Shown here in pieces: positions 35,066 to 46,100 of a stretch of DNA of 64,000 bases. Position numbers and translations under genes: made by a program. Source of the stretch: W-Chloroflexi-9 sp045863195. GTDB taxonomy: Bacteria; Chloroflexota; Dehalococcoidia; UBA2979. The stretch's first letter is position 1; each line of letters begins with the position of its first letter. The DNA is taken from assembly GCA_045863195.1 (NCBI GenBank), contig BTUI01000005.1:164526-228525 (forward strand), given 5' to 3'. Below the pieces are notes generated by a model. The model worked only from the letters and a program-made list of their open reading frames with translations. It was not told the DNA's origin and ran no database searches.

Positions 35066-37480
35066 GTGGCCGCCCGTCCGTTCGACGAGGTGTTCGTGAC
35101 ACCGCCGTCCTCCACTGCACCGGTGGAGGAGCGCACGCCGTGGTGGGCGTCCTGGGAGCACTGGCTCACGCTCTCGCTGGTCGCCTTCGTCCAGTTGCCG
35201 GTGGTCGGATCGCTGCAGTCCTCCAACTGGGTGCGGGAGATGCCCTCGCTGATGGGGCCCGCGCTGATCGGCCTGCTCGCGGCGTGGCTGCTCGGCCACT
35301 CGCGGCTGCCGGGCGCGATCGCGGCGGTGCTGGCGGCCGTGACCGGCGCCGTCAGCACGGTGCTGCTCGTGATGCAGACGATGGTGCTGGCCGACCCGCT
35401 CGCCGGCACCGGCCCGAGCGCGTACTGGAGCGAGTTCTGGCTGCGCCTGAAGGACTGGACCGCCGCGCTCCTCGATGGCGGCATCTCCACCGACCCGCTG
35501 CCGTTCGTGGTGATGCTGGTGGCGCTGGTGTTCGCGGTGGCGTTCATCTCCACGTGGGCGGCGGTGCGGTGGCTCAACCCGTGGGTGGCGCTGGTGCCGG
35601 GCGGGTTCGTGCTGCTCACGAACATCTCCTATCTGCCGGGGCAGCCCTCGCTCTCGTTCATCTTCTTCGTGATCGCGGCGGTGCTGCTCGTTTCGCGCAT
35701 CCAGCACCTGAAGGCGCGCGAGCGCTGGCGCGCCGGCGGCTACGAGCCGCCCGACTTCATGTCGGTGGAGGTGATCACGGCCGGCGCGGTGGTCGCGTTC
35801 ATCCTCGTGGTCGCCGCGTGGACGGTGCCCACGGCGAACCACCTGGGGCCGGTGGCGGACGCGTGGGGGCGCGCCTTCGCGCCCGTGTCGGAGCGCATCG
35901 ACCGCGTCGGCCAGCTGTTCATCGGCATCGGGTCGAAGAAGGAGCAGCCGGTCCACGGGCTGGGCGCGACGCTGCCGATCCAGGGCAAGATCACGCTCGA
36001 CAGCGTGCCGCTGTTGCAGGTCACCAGCCCCCGCGCGCTGAACCTCCGCGGCGCGGTCTACGACGAGTACACCGGCGCCGGCTGGCGCGTCTCCACCGCC
36101 GCCCCGTTGCAGGAGCCGCCCACGACGATCGAGGCGGCCGAACTCGGCACGCCGGAGACCCGCCAGTTGCTGCGTGAGCCGGTGAAGGTGGGCATCACCG
36201 TCACCGCCGAGGGCGTCCCGGACGGGCGTCTGCTCGCCGCAGGCGACCCGATCGCCGCGGATGTCCCCGCCGAGATCCTCATCGATACGTCGGGCGACCC
36301 GCTGGCGCTCGTCCCCGCCGCGCGCACGCGCCCGTCCGACGCGTACACGACGGTGGGGGCGGTCTCCGTCGCCTCCGTCACCACGCTGCAGGCTTCCGGC
36401 ACGATCTACCCGGCGCGGCTCTTCGAGCGGTACACGCAGTTGCCGCCCGACCTGCCCGCGGAGGTCGCCGAACTCGCGCGGTCGCTCACCGCCTCCGCCC
36501 AGACGCCGTACGAGGCGGCCCGGTTGATCGAGGCGCATCTGCGCTCCGAGTACACGTTCTCGCTGGAGATCGACGCACCGTCTCCGCGTTCGGACGCGGT
36601 CGCGGACTTCCTGTTCAACCAGCGCACGGGTTACTTCGACCAGTTCTCCACGGCGATGGCGGTGATGCTCCGCACGATCGGCGTCCCCACGCGCATGGCG
36701 GCGGGGTTCGTGCTGGACCCGTCCTCCTATGACTCCGAGGCGAAGGCGTACCTGCTCTCCGAGCAGGACTCCTGGTCATGGCCGGAGGTCTACTTCCCGG
36801 GCCTGGGCTGGGTGGAGTTCAACCCCACCCCCAGCCGCGCGCTCGTCCCGCGGCCGGGCGACGACAGCGCCGCGCTCGCCGAGCGTGACGCGCTGCTCGG
36901 CCTCGACGACGGGTTCGTCGACGACTTCTTCCTGTCGGACGCCGAACTCGGGCTGTTCGATGACTTCGCGATGCTCGACACGCTCGGTGACGCCGCGGTG
37001 GCGGAGGAGAACGTGACCGCGCAGGCGATCGCGCGCATCCTCGGGTGGGCGCTGGTCGCGATCACCGGCGCGGCGATCCTGATGCTGCTGGTGCGGTTCG
37101 CGTGGGAACGCTCGTTCCGTGGTCTCGCCCCCGCGGAGCGGCGCTGGGCGAAGGTGCAGCGCCTCTCGTCGTGGGCGGGGATCGCGCCGCCCGACGACCG
37201 CACGCCGGTCGAGGCGGCACGGGCCGTCGCGACCTACACGGGGGAAGCGCCCGCGCTCGTCGCGCTCGCCCGCTCGTTCACGGCGACACGCTACAGCCCG
37301 GAGGCCGCCCCGGAGCCGGACGAGACCGCGAAGACGCTGGACGCGGAGTACCGGCTGGCCGGGCGGCGGCTCTGGCGGCTGGTCGGACGGCGGGTCGTGC
37401 GCCTCGGGCGGTCGCCCGAGCCCCGGCGCGTGCTGCCGCCGCTAGCGGGCGGGCACCCCGCCACCGGGGCGGCCCGGTAG
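35066..37480 (+). CDS. TgpA-like membrane protein with an inactivated transglutaminase domain
   Basis: The 804-residue protein has several N-terminal membrane helices, an extracytoplasmic transglutaminase-like domain (about residues 470-590), another membrane helix near 655 and a C-terminal DUF4129-like helical part. The core fold is clear (GYFDQFSTAMAVMLRTIGVP; EVYFPGLGW). All three catalytic residues are changed: G-Y-C is G-Y-F (Phe524), the D-x-H-x-W His is Trp570, and the late F-D-P-T Asp is Asn586. It is therefore probably a pseudo-transglutaminase, perhaps a binding or scaffold unit. GTG start. Its coding 3' end overlaps that of the opposite cluster by 39 bp. Confidence 0.87.
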   Translation: MAARPFDEVFVTPPSSTAPVEERTPWWASWEHWLTLSLVAFVQLPVVGSLQSSNWVREMPSLMGPALIGLLAAWLLGHSRLPGAIAAVLAAVTGAVSTVLLVMQTMVLADPLAGTGPSAYWSEFWLRLKDWTAALLDGGISTDPLPFVVMLVALVFAVAFISTWAAVRWLNPWVALVPGGFVLLTNISYLPGQPSLSFIFFVIAAVLLVSRIQHLKARERWRAGGYEPPDFMSVEVITAGAVVAFILVVAAWTVPTANHLGPVADAWGRAFAPVSERIDRVGQLFIGIGSKKEQPVHGLGATLPIQGKITLDSVPLLQVTSPRALNLRGAVYDEYTGAGWRVSTAAPLQEPPTTIEAAELGTPETRQLLREPVKVGITVTAEGVPDGRLLAAGDPIAADVPAEILIDTSGDPLALVPAARTRPSDAYTTVGAVSVASVTTLQASGTIYPARLFERYTQLPPDLPAEVAELARSLTASAQTPYEAARLIEAHLRSEYTFSLEIDAPSPRSDAVADFLFNQRTGYFDQFSTAMAVMLRTIGVPTRMAAGFVLDPSSYDSEAKAYLLSEQDSWSWPEVYFPGLGWVEFNPTPSRALVPRPGDDSAALAERDALLGLDDGFVDDFFLSDAELGLFDDFAMLDTLGDAAVAEENVTAQAIARILGWALVAITGAAILMLLVRFAWERSFRGLAPAERRWAKVQRLSSWAGIAPPDDRTPVEAARAVATYTGEAPALVALARSFTATRYSPEAAPEPDETAKTLDAEYRLAGRRLWRLVGRRVVRLGRSPEPRRVLPPLAGGHPATGAAR

Positions 37481-39250
37481 CGGCGCCAGTTCGTTCGCCC
37501 GGCGCGCCAGTTCCAGGATCCGCAGCGCCTCTTCCCGCGTGACCTCCGGCCCGAGGCTGCCCAGCGCCTCCGCCAGCGCAGCCTGCGCCTCCTCGAAGGT
37601 CTGCGCCCCGCCCTGCTGGCCCTCGCTGCCGTCCTCGCCGGAGGGACCGGGGGGCGAGTCGGAGCCGGGCTGACCGGGCTGGCCTTCGCCGGGGGGCGGG
37701 GTGCCCTCACCCGGCGGCGCGCCGGGCGACGGCGTGCCTTCACCCGGCTGCGGCTGCTGGCCGGGCTGTTCGCCGTCCTCGCCACCCTCGTCCGGCGAGG
37801 GCGTGTCGCCATCCTCGCCGTCCTCACCGTCCTGCGGCGGTGGGGGCGGGGCTTCGAGGTACCAGAGCAGCAGTTCCAGGTTCGCCTTCGCGTCCGCGTC
37901 CGTCGGATCCAGGCGAAGCGTGGCGATGTAGCGGTCGCGCGCCGCCTCGATCTGCCCGTCCATGAAGGCGTGGTTGCCGAGCGCGTACTCGATCTTCGCG
38001 CGCAGCGTGGCGTTGTCCGTGGTGGCGTCCAGCGCGCTCCGGCTCACCTCTGACGCCTCCCGCAGCCGGCCGAGCATGTGCCACGTATTGCCGAGGTTGT
38101 AGAGGACGGCGGGATCCTCCGGCGCACCCTCCAGCGCACGCTGGTAGGCGACGAGCGCGTCCTCGTACCGGCCCTCCGCGTACGCGTCGTTGCCCTCTTC
38201 GACCGCGCGGTAGAGCGCCGTGCCCGCGCAGCCACCGAGGAGCAACGCGGCGATCGACGCGGTCACGAGGCCGCCGCGCAGGCGCGGACGGCGGAGGCGA
38301 GACGCCTCGCCGACCACGAGGTCGATCGCGAGCAGCCCGAGCCCGCCCGCCAGGAACCACGTAAAGCGGTCGATCGGCTGGCGCTCCGTGTCTTCGTCGA
38401 AGGTGGTCTGCTGCAGGCGCCGCAGGTCCACCGCGAGCCCGGCGATCGACTGCACGTCGCGCGTTTCGCCGCCGGTCATGCTGGCGATCTGGTCGAGGAT
38501 CGTGCGGTCGCCGGTCGTCACGTCGGTGCCGCCGCTGGCTTCCGGCAGGGCGGTGGGCGTGTTCGTCGCCGCGAAGACGGTGTCGATGCGGATGCCGGCG
38601 GCGATGGCGCGCTGCGCGGTCGCGAGGACGTCGCCGGACACCTCTTCGCCGTCGGTCACCAGCAGGATCGCCTGTCCACGCGCGGCGCCCTGCGTCTCCA
38701 GCGCGTCCAGCGCCGCATCGAGCGCCGCCGCGAGGTCCGAGCCCGGCTGCACCAGCGGCGCCTCCTGCTGCGCGCGCGCGATGAGCGAGGCGAGCGCGTC
38801 CAGGTCCAGCGTGAGCGGCGAGCGCTCGAACGCGGAGCCCGCGAACGTGACCAGGCCGGCGCGGTTGCCGGTGAGGTGGACGAGCATCTCCTGCAGTCCC
38901 GCTGCGGCGGCCGCGGCGCGGGACGGCGCGATGTCCTCCGCCAGCATCGAGCGCGACACGTCCAGCACGATCACGAGGTCGATGCCGCGCTGCACGACCT
39001 CTGCGTCCTCGTATCCCCACTGCGGGCGCGCCGCACCGAGCACGAGCAGCAGCGCCGCACCCGCAACCAGCGCACCGCGCACCAGCCGGCGGCCGTGGCT
39101 CGCGCCGCGGCGGAGCGCCGCCGGGAGCGCCGTCAGCGCCGCCGCGTCACGTCGCCGGCGCTCCGCGTACCACGTCGCGGCGACGATCAGCAGCGGCGCG
39201 AGGAGCGCGTACAGCGCGACCGGCTCGGCGAAGCGGAAGCCCTCGATCAT
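37442..39250 (-). CDS. BatB-BatC fusion: VWA domain plus TPR lipoprotein-like part (cluster B)
   Basis: The 602-residue product joins a BatB-type membrane VWA protein and a BatC-type TPR protein. Two N-terminal membrane helices flank residue 15-75, the VWA domain follows with MIDAS D-V-S-R-S near residue 98, then a helix near 325. At about residue 350 lies a signal-like sequence ending L-L-G-G-C-A-G, a lipobox now internal. Three TPR-like repeats (G-N-D-A-Y-A-E-G-R-Y-E-D-A) and an acidic Pro/Gly/Gln-rich stretch follow. The VWA-TPR layout matches BatB and BatC of aerotolerance clusters. Its start overlaps the BatA stop (ATGA). Confidence 0.82.
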   Translation of the reverse strand: MIEGFRFAEPVALYALLAPLLIVAATWYAERRRRDAAALTALPAALRRGASHGRRLVRGALVAGAALLLVLGAARPQWGYEDAEVVQRGIDLVIVLDVSRSMLAEDIAPSRAAAAAAGLQEMLVHLTGNRAGLVTFAGSAFERSPLTLDLDALASLIARAQQEAPLVQPGSDLAAALDAALDALETQGAARGQAILLVTDGEEVSGDVLATAQRAIAAGIRIDTVFAATNTPTALPEASGGTDVTTGDRTILDQIASMTGGETRDVQSIAGLAVDLRRLQQTTFDEDTERQPIDRFTWFLAGGLGLLAIDLVVGEASRLRRPRLRGGLVTASIAALLLGGCAGTALYRAVEEGNDAYAEGRYEDALVAYQRALEGAPEDPAVLYNLGNTWHMLGRLREASEVSRSALDATTDNATLRAKIEYALGNHAFMDGQIEAARDRYIATLRLDPTDADAKANLELLLWYLEAPPPPPQDGEDGEDGDTPSPDEGGEDGEQPGQQPQPGEGTPSPGAPPGEGTPPPGEGQPGQPGSDSPPGPSGEDGSEGQQGGAQTFEEAQAALAEALGSLGPEVTREEALRILELARRANELAPLPGRPGGGVPAR

Positions 39251-40164
39251 GGCTGCCTCCGCAACCACGTCGAACGCAGCGCGCCCTCGACGAGCAGCAG
39301 CGCGACGACGCCGAGGGCCAGCCAGGGGGCGTACTCGCGGAACGTGACGAAGCGGCGCTCGCCGATGCGTGACCGTTCGAGCGCGCCGATCGTCTCGTAC
39401 GCCTCGGCCAGTTCCTCCGGCGTGCGCGCGTCGAAGTACTCGCCGCCCGTCGTCTCCGCGAGGCGGGTGAGCGCGGCAGCGTCCGCGCCGCGCGCGAAGC
39501 CGATCGTGTAGACGCGGACATCGAGCGCTTCCGCCACGCGCGCGGCGGAGAACGGGTCGACCTCGCCCGAGTTGTTCTCCCCGTCCGTCATCAGCACCAC
39601 CACGCGGCTGCGTGCCGTGCTCGACTCCAGCAGCGTCAGCGCCTCCGAGATGCCGAGGCCGATCGCGGTACCGTCCTGCACCAGCCCGGATTCGAGCCGC
39701 TCCGCGCGGGCGCGTATCGCCGCCAGGTCGCCGGTGAGCGGCGAGAGCGTGAGGGCGCGCGCCTGGAACGCGACGAGGCCCATGCGGTCGCCCTCCAGCG
39801 TGCCGGCGAACTCCGCGAGCACCCGGCGCGCCGCGTCCAGCCGCGTCTCGCCGCCGCCGGCGGACGCCATCATCGACGAGGAGACATCGACCGCCGCGAC
39901 GATGTCGATCCCCTCCTCCGGCAGCGTGGTCACCGCCAGCCCCTCGCGCGGTCGCGAGAGCGCGAGGATGGCGACGATGATCGCGAGCAGGCGCAGCAGG
40001 TCGGGCAGGCGGCGCAGGCGCGTGCGCCACGTCCGGCGCGCGGAGGCCTCCACGAGGTCGAGCGCGGCGACGGCGAGCACGGGCGGACGCCGCAGCACGG
40101 CGGCGAGCCAGAGGAGGCCCAGCGGGAGCAGCAGCACCAGCGCCCACGGCGCGGCGAGCGTCAT
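39247..40164 (-). CDS. BatA-like VWA membrane protein (cluster B)
   Basis: The 305-residue protein has an N-terminal hydrophobic segment, a second near residue 55, a VWA domain with MIDAS A-V-D-V-S-S-S near residue 90 and a late G-D (MTDGENNSG) for metal, and a C-terminal membrane helix near 285. This is the BatA layout, a VWA domain between membrane segments. It overlaps both flanking genes by 4 nt (ATGA), so the cluster is translationally coupled. Confidence 0.85.
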   Translation of the reverse strand: MTLAAPWALVLLLPLGLLWLAAVLRRPPVLAVAALDLVEASARRTWRTRLRRLPDLLRLLAIIVAILALSRPREGLAVTTLPEEGIDIVAAVDVSSSMMASAGGGETRLDAARRVLAEFAGTLEGDRMGLVAFQARALTLSPLTGDLAAIRARAERLESGLVQDGTAIGLGISEALTLLESSTARSRVVVLMTDGENNSGEVDPFSAARVAEALDVRVYTIGFARGADAAALTRLAETTGGEYFDARTPEELAEAYETIGALERSRIGERRFVTFREYAPWLALGVVALLLVEGALRSTWLRRQP

Positions 40165-41123
40165 GCCGGCACCCCCGCCACGGCCGGGGCCACCTCGGGC
40201 GGTCGCCCGAGTTCGATGATCTCGTACGCCACGGTCAGGTCGTGGTCCGCGGAGGTCGCCTCCGGGTAGCGCCGGGCGTATACGGCGGCGTCGCAGCGCT
40301 CGAGCAGCCCGGCGACGAGGCGCGCCTGCCAGCGGTCGACGCCGTGACGTGTCATGCGGCGTTCGAGTTCCGGCGTGGTCAGCGCGACGGCGTTGAACCG
40401 GAAGCGCTCGCCGAGGTAGGAACGGACGGCGAGCGCGATCGTGCCGTAGTACGTCTGGAACGCCTCCTCGGAGTCCAACGCGAGGCCGCGCAGCCCATCC
40501 ACCAGCGCCCGCGCCCGCTCCTCCGGCCCGTCGACGCGCGGCGGCACAGGCGCCTCGCGGCGACGCAGGCGGCTCCACGCGAGCAACGCGGCGACCGTCA
40601 GCAAGGCGGCGACCGCCGCGCCAATCGTCGCGGGGCGCACCAGCGCAGGGGGCGCGCCGGGCACCGTCTCCTGCGGCTTCAGCGGCCGCAGTTGTTCATC
40701 GTCCAGCGCGCGCGTGGGCGTGATCGGCAGCGCGACCGGCGCGCCCTCCACGATGCCGCCGCTGCCGTCCGAGCGGAGCCAGCGCACGGGGATCGGGCCG
40801 GAGTCCAGCGTGCGCAGCGTGAACGGCTGCAGCGTCCACGTCACGGTGGTCAGCACGGTGCCGTCCAACTGCGGCGACTCCACGGGCGGCGTCTGACTGA
40901 CCACCTCCGTGGCGGGGAACACCGGTCGGGGCACGCTCACCAGCACGTCCGCCGGGTGCGTCACGCGCACCTCGAGGATCACGCGGTCGCCGACCGTCGC
41001 CGCGGAGGGCAGGAACGACGCCTCGACGCGGACAGGCGGCGCCTCCTGCGCGTGTGCGCGTGGCGCGACGCCGAGGAGGACCGCGAGCGCCGCGATGAGC
41101 GCGCCGAGGCGTCGGGCGGTCAT
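40161..41123 (-). CDS. BatD-like membrane protein (cluster B)
   Basis: The 320-residue product begins with a signal peptide (about residues 1-25), has an Ig-like extracytoplasmic beta domain (E-A-S-F-L-P-S, then R-V-I-L-E-V-R-V-T-H-P), a membrane helix near 165-185 and a cytoplasmic helical tail (A-V-R-S-Y-L-G-E-R-F). This fits BatD/DUF4381-type partners of MoxR-VWA systems. It is coupled by 4-nt overlaps to the DUF58 gene upstream and BatA downstream. Confidence 0.72.
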   Translation of the reverse strand: MTARRLGALIAALAVLLGVAPRAHAQEAPPVRVEASFLPSAATVGDRVILEVRVTHPADVLVSVPRPVFPATEVVSQTPPVESPQLDGTVLTTVTWTLQPFTLRTLDSGPIPVRWLRSDGSGGIVEGAPVALPITPTRALDDEQLRPLKPQETVPGAPPALVRPATIGAAVAALLTVAALLAWSRLRRREAPVPPRVDGPEERARALVDGLRGLALDSEEAFQTYYGTIALAVRSYLGERFRFNAVALTTPELERRMTRHGVDRWQARLVAGLLERCDAAVYARRYPEATSADHDLTVAYEIIELGRPPEVAPAVAGVPA

Positions 41124-42055
41124 CCGCTCACCGCCCGCGCGCGACGGCGGAAGTACGCGGCGACCGGCTCGACGACGTCCTGCTCCAGGCGGATCGCGAT
41201 CTCATCCACCCCCGCGCGCGCGAACGTTTCCTCGCGCCGCAGCCGTCGCGATCGCGCGCGTTCCTGGTACGCCTCGCGCGTGCGCGCGTCCGAGGTGTCC
41301 ACGACGAGCCGCCCGCCTCGTTCGATGTCCTCGAGATCGATCAGGCCGACGTCCGGCAACGCCTCGTCAAGCGGGTCGATCAGCGTGAGCGCGATCACCT
41401 CGTGGCGGCGCGCGAGCGTCTGCAACGCGGACTCATAGCCGCTGTCCAGGAAGTCGGAGAGCAGGAACACCACCGAGCGGCGACGCAACACGCGCCCGAG
41501 GTACTCGAGCGCCGGCGCCATCGCCGTGCCACGGCCGGACGCCAGGTCGGCGTGCAGCACATCGCGGATCTGCCGTACCACGTGGCGCGCGCCCCGCTTC
41601 GGCGGGACGAACGCCTCGATGCGGTCGCTGAACGTGAGCAGCGCGGTGCGGTCATGGTTGTAGGCGGCGGCGAAGCCCAGCAACGCCACGAGTTCGGCGG
41701 CGGCGCGGATGCGGCCGCCCGCGCCGTGCGCCGCGAGCATGGAGGCGGACCGGTCCACGGCGCAGACCACGGTCAGGTCGCGCTCCTCCACGTACTCCTT
41801 CACCCACGGCACGCCCATCCGCGCCGTCACGTTCCAGTCGATGCGCCGGATGTCGTCGCCCGGCACGTACTCGCGCGCCTCCGCGAACTCGATCCCCGCG
41901 CCGCGGAACACGGACCGGTACGAACCCGAGACGTCCGAGGCGGCGAGCCGGCGCGTGCGGATCTCGATGCTGCGGACGCGCCCCATCAGCCCGGTCGCGA
42001 TGTCCAGCGCGATGTCGGTCGGGGGTGACTCGGCGGGAGGTGTCCGGGTGGCCAT
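41120..42055 (-). CDS. DUF58 protein (cluster B)
   Basis: The 311-residue protein lacks the N-terminal membrane helices of the cluster-A homologue, so it is probably cytoplasmic. It carries F-A-E-A-R-E-Y-V-P-G-D-D-I-R-R-I-D-W and a VWA-like fold with an intact-looking D-R-S-A-S motif (C-A-V-D-R-S-A-S). The ATG at 42055 has AGGTGG upstream; a GTG at 42064 is alternative. It lies directly behind MoxR B. Confidence 0.87.
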   Translation of the reverse strand: MATRTPPAESPPTDIALDIATGLMGRVRSIEIRTRRLAASDVSGSYRSVFRGAGIEFAEAREYVPGDDIRRIDWNVTARMGVPWVKEYVEERDLTVVCAVDRSASMLAAHGAGGRIRAAAELVALLGFAAAYNHDRTALLTFSDRIEAFVPPKRGARHVVRQIRDVLHADLASGRGTAMAPALEYLGRVLRRRSVVFLLSDFLDSGYESALQTLARRHEVIALTLIDPLDEALPDVGLIDLEDIERGGRLVVDTSDARTREAYQERARSRRLRREETFARAGVDEIAIRLEQDVVEPVAAYFRRRARAVSG

Positions 42056-42064
42056 GACGCCCAC

Positions 42065-43054
<990 letters not shown>

Positions 43055-43130
43055 GGGCCCTCATCGCGGCGCGGGTGGGTCGTTCGAGTGTACCCGTCCG
43101 CCGAAGGCCCCGTGTGAAGGAGTGCGCGGC

Positions 43131-46100
43131 TTACGCGCCGACCGCGGCCAGGTCCGCCGTCAGGTCCGGCGCGGCCGCTTCCGCCTCCGCGCTGCCCGCC
43201 TCGCGTGCGTCACCGAGGACGCCGAGCAGCGCCTTCAGCCGCGGCACGAGCCGTTCGAGGTCGGCCGCGGCCACCGCGCCACGCTCCAGGCGCACGACCG
43301 TGCCGTTGCGGCGCTTGATGCGGAGTTCCACCGGCAGGTCGCCCGGCACCTCGTCCAGCGTGGCGCAGATGCGCCGGATGCGCCGGATGTCCGCCGGCTC
43401 GTCCGTGGTCTCCTCGAGTTCCACGAGGAGACGGCGCGGGCCCGCCTCCGCCGCGGCGCGTGGCGTGACGGGCGCTGGCTCCGACTCCGCACCGGCCGGC
43501 GGCACGATCCGCAGGTCCGGACGCCGAGGCGTCTCCGCGGGCGTCGAGGTCGAGCGCGGGCCGGGGCCCCCGGGACCAGGGTTGTATGGCGGCGGCGCGC
43601 CCTCGCGCACGGCGTAGCCGGAACGACCGCCGGCGCGCAGCTGGAATTTCGAGGGCGTGAACCCGGCGGCCAGGCGGCCGGCGTCCGGGTCGTACGCACA
43701 CACCTCCAGCACGCCGATCGACACGCGGTCGCCGCGAGGCCGCACGGACGCCTTCACCAGCAGGATGTTGCCCTCGAAGAGCACACCGGCCTGCTTGTAC
43801 TTCTCGTAGGCGTCCGACCAGATGGTGACCTCCACCTGGCCGCTCAGGTCCTCCAGCGTGACGGCGGCGAACGCCTTGCCCTGGCGCGTGGCGAGGGCGC
43901 GCACGTTCGTCACCATGCCGGCGATGACCGTGTCCTGCCCGGCGAGTTCGGCGGTGACCTCCGCCGCCTGGTGCGTGATGTACGGAGCGAGGTGGCGCGC
44001 GGCCAGCGCGAACGGGTGCTCCGAGATGTACGTGCCGAGGAGTTCCTTCTCCCACGCCAGCAGTTGCTGCTGTGGGATCGCGGTCGCCTCCAGTTCGAGC
44101 GCCGGCAGCGGCGTGTCCACCTGCGCACCGAACATGTCGAACATGGAGGTCTGGCCGGTCTCGCGCAGCTTCTGCTCCTGCTGCGCCAGCGCCATCAGCC
44201 GGTCGACACCGTTGATGATCGACCCGCGGTCGCCGAGCGAGTCGAACGCGCCGGCCTTCGCCAGCGACTCCAGCACGCGCTTGTTCACGTCGCGCGCGTT
44301 CACGCGGCGGGCAAAGTCCTCGATGTTCGCGAAGTCGCCCTTCGCCTCGCGTTCCGCGATCAGCGTCTCCACGCCGCCCGCGCCCACGTTCTTCACCTGG
44401 GCCAGGCCGTACCGGATCGCCTCGCTGCCGTTGGGGAGCGTCTCGATCGTGAAGTTGGCGGCGCTGCGATTCACGTCCGGCGCCAGCACGGGGATGCCGA
44501 GGCGGTGACACTCCGCGATCGCCTGCGCGATGCGGTCGTGGTTGCCGTTGGCGGCCTGCAGCACCGCGGCCATGTACTCCGCGGTGTAGTGCGCCTTCAG
44601 GAACGCGGTCTGGTAGGCGATGGTGCCGTAGCAGACGGCGTGCGCCTTGTTGAAGGCGTAGCCGGCGAACGGCTCGATCAGGTCGAACAGTTCGTGGCCC
44701 AGCCGCTCCTCGTACCCCTGCGCGACGAGGCCCGCGAGGAAGCGCTCGCGCTCCTCCAGCATGACGGAGGCGATCTTCTTGCCCATCGCCTTGCGCATGA
44801 CGTCCGCCTGGCCCAGCGAGTAGCCGGCAAACGTGCGCGCGATCTGGAGCACCTGCTCCTGGTAGGTGATGACGCCGTACGTCTCTTCCAGGATCGGCCG
44901 GAGCCCGTCGTGCGGGTAGTACGCCTCCAGGCGTCCATGCTTCACGTCGATGTAGCGCGGGATGTGCTCCAGCGGGCCGGGGCGGAAGAGCGCCACCATG
45001 GCGGAGAGTTCGCGCACGTCCTTGGGCTTCAGTTCCATGACGTAGCGGCGCATGCCCGCCGACTCCATCTGGAACACGCCGAACGTCTCGCCCGCGGCGA
45101 AGATCTCCATCGTCTGCTCGTCGCCGTCCGGCAGCGCCAGCAGGTCCACGCGCTCGCCGCGGCGCTCCTCGATCATCTCGATCGCGCGGCCGAGGATCGT
45201 GAGGTTCGTCAGGCCGAGGTAGTCGATCTTCAGCAGACCGATCTTCTCGATGTCGCCCATCGGGTACTGCGTCGTCGGCACGGCGGTGTCGGCGTCGGCA
45301 TCCTTGCCGGTGGCGCGCTGCAGCGGCACCACGTCCGTCAGCGGTTGGCTCGAAATCACCACGCCCGCCGCGTGCGTCGAGGAGTGCCGCGCGACGCCCT
45401 CCAGCGCCTGCGCCGTGTCGATCAGTTCGCGGACGTCCGGTTCCGCCTCGTACGCCTGCTGCAGTTCGGTGGACTGCTTCAGCGCCTCGCCGAGCGAGAT
45501 GTTCAGCACCTCCGGGACCAGCCGCGCGATGCGGTCGGCGGCGGCGAAGTCCATGCCCAGCGCGCGGCCCGAGTCGCGGATGGCGGCCTTCGCGCCCAGC
45601 GTGCCGAACGTGCAGATCTGCGCCACGTGGTCGCGGCCGTACTTCTCCACCGTGTAGCGGATCACCGCCTCGCGCTGGTCGTCCGCGAAGTCGAAGTCCA
45701 CGTCCGGCATACTCAGGCGCTCGGGGTTCAGGAACCGCTCGAACACCAGGCCGAAGGCGAGCGGGTCGATGTCCGTCACGTCCAGCGTGTACAGGATGAT
45801 CGAGGAGGCCGCGGAGCCGCGGACGCCCATGCGGATGCCGTTCCGCTTCGCGAAGTGCGCGATGTCGCGGACGATCAGCATGTACTCGTCGAAGCCGGTC
45901 AGGCTCACGACGTGGAGTTCGTAGTCCAGCCGCTCTCGCATCTCGTCCGTGACGTTGGAGTAGCGGCGGTACAGGCCTTCCTCGCACAGTTCGCGGAGCC
46001 ACTGGCGCGCGGTCTTGCCGGCCGGCACGCCGGGGTCGGGCAGTTGCGTGCGCCCGAAGGTGATGTCGATGTTGACGCGCTCCGCGATCTCCGCGGTGTG

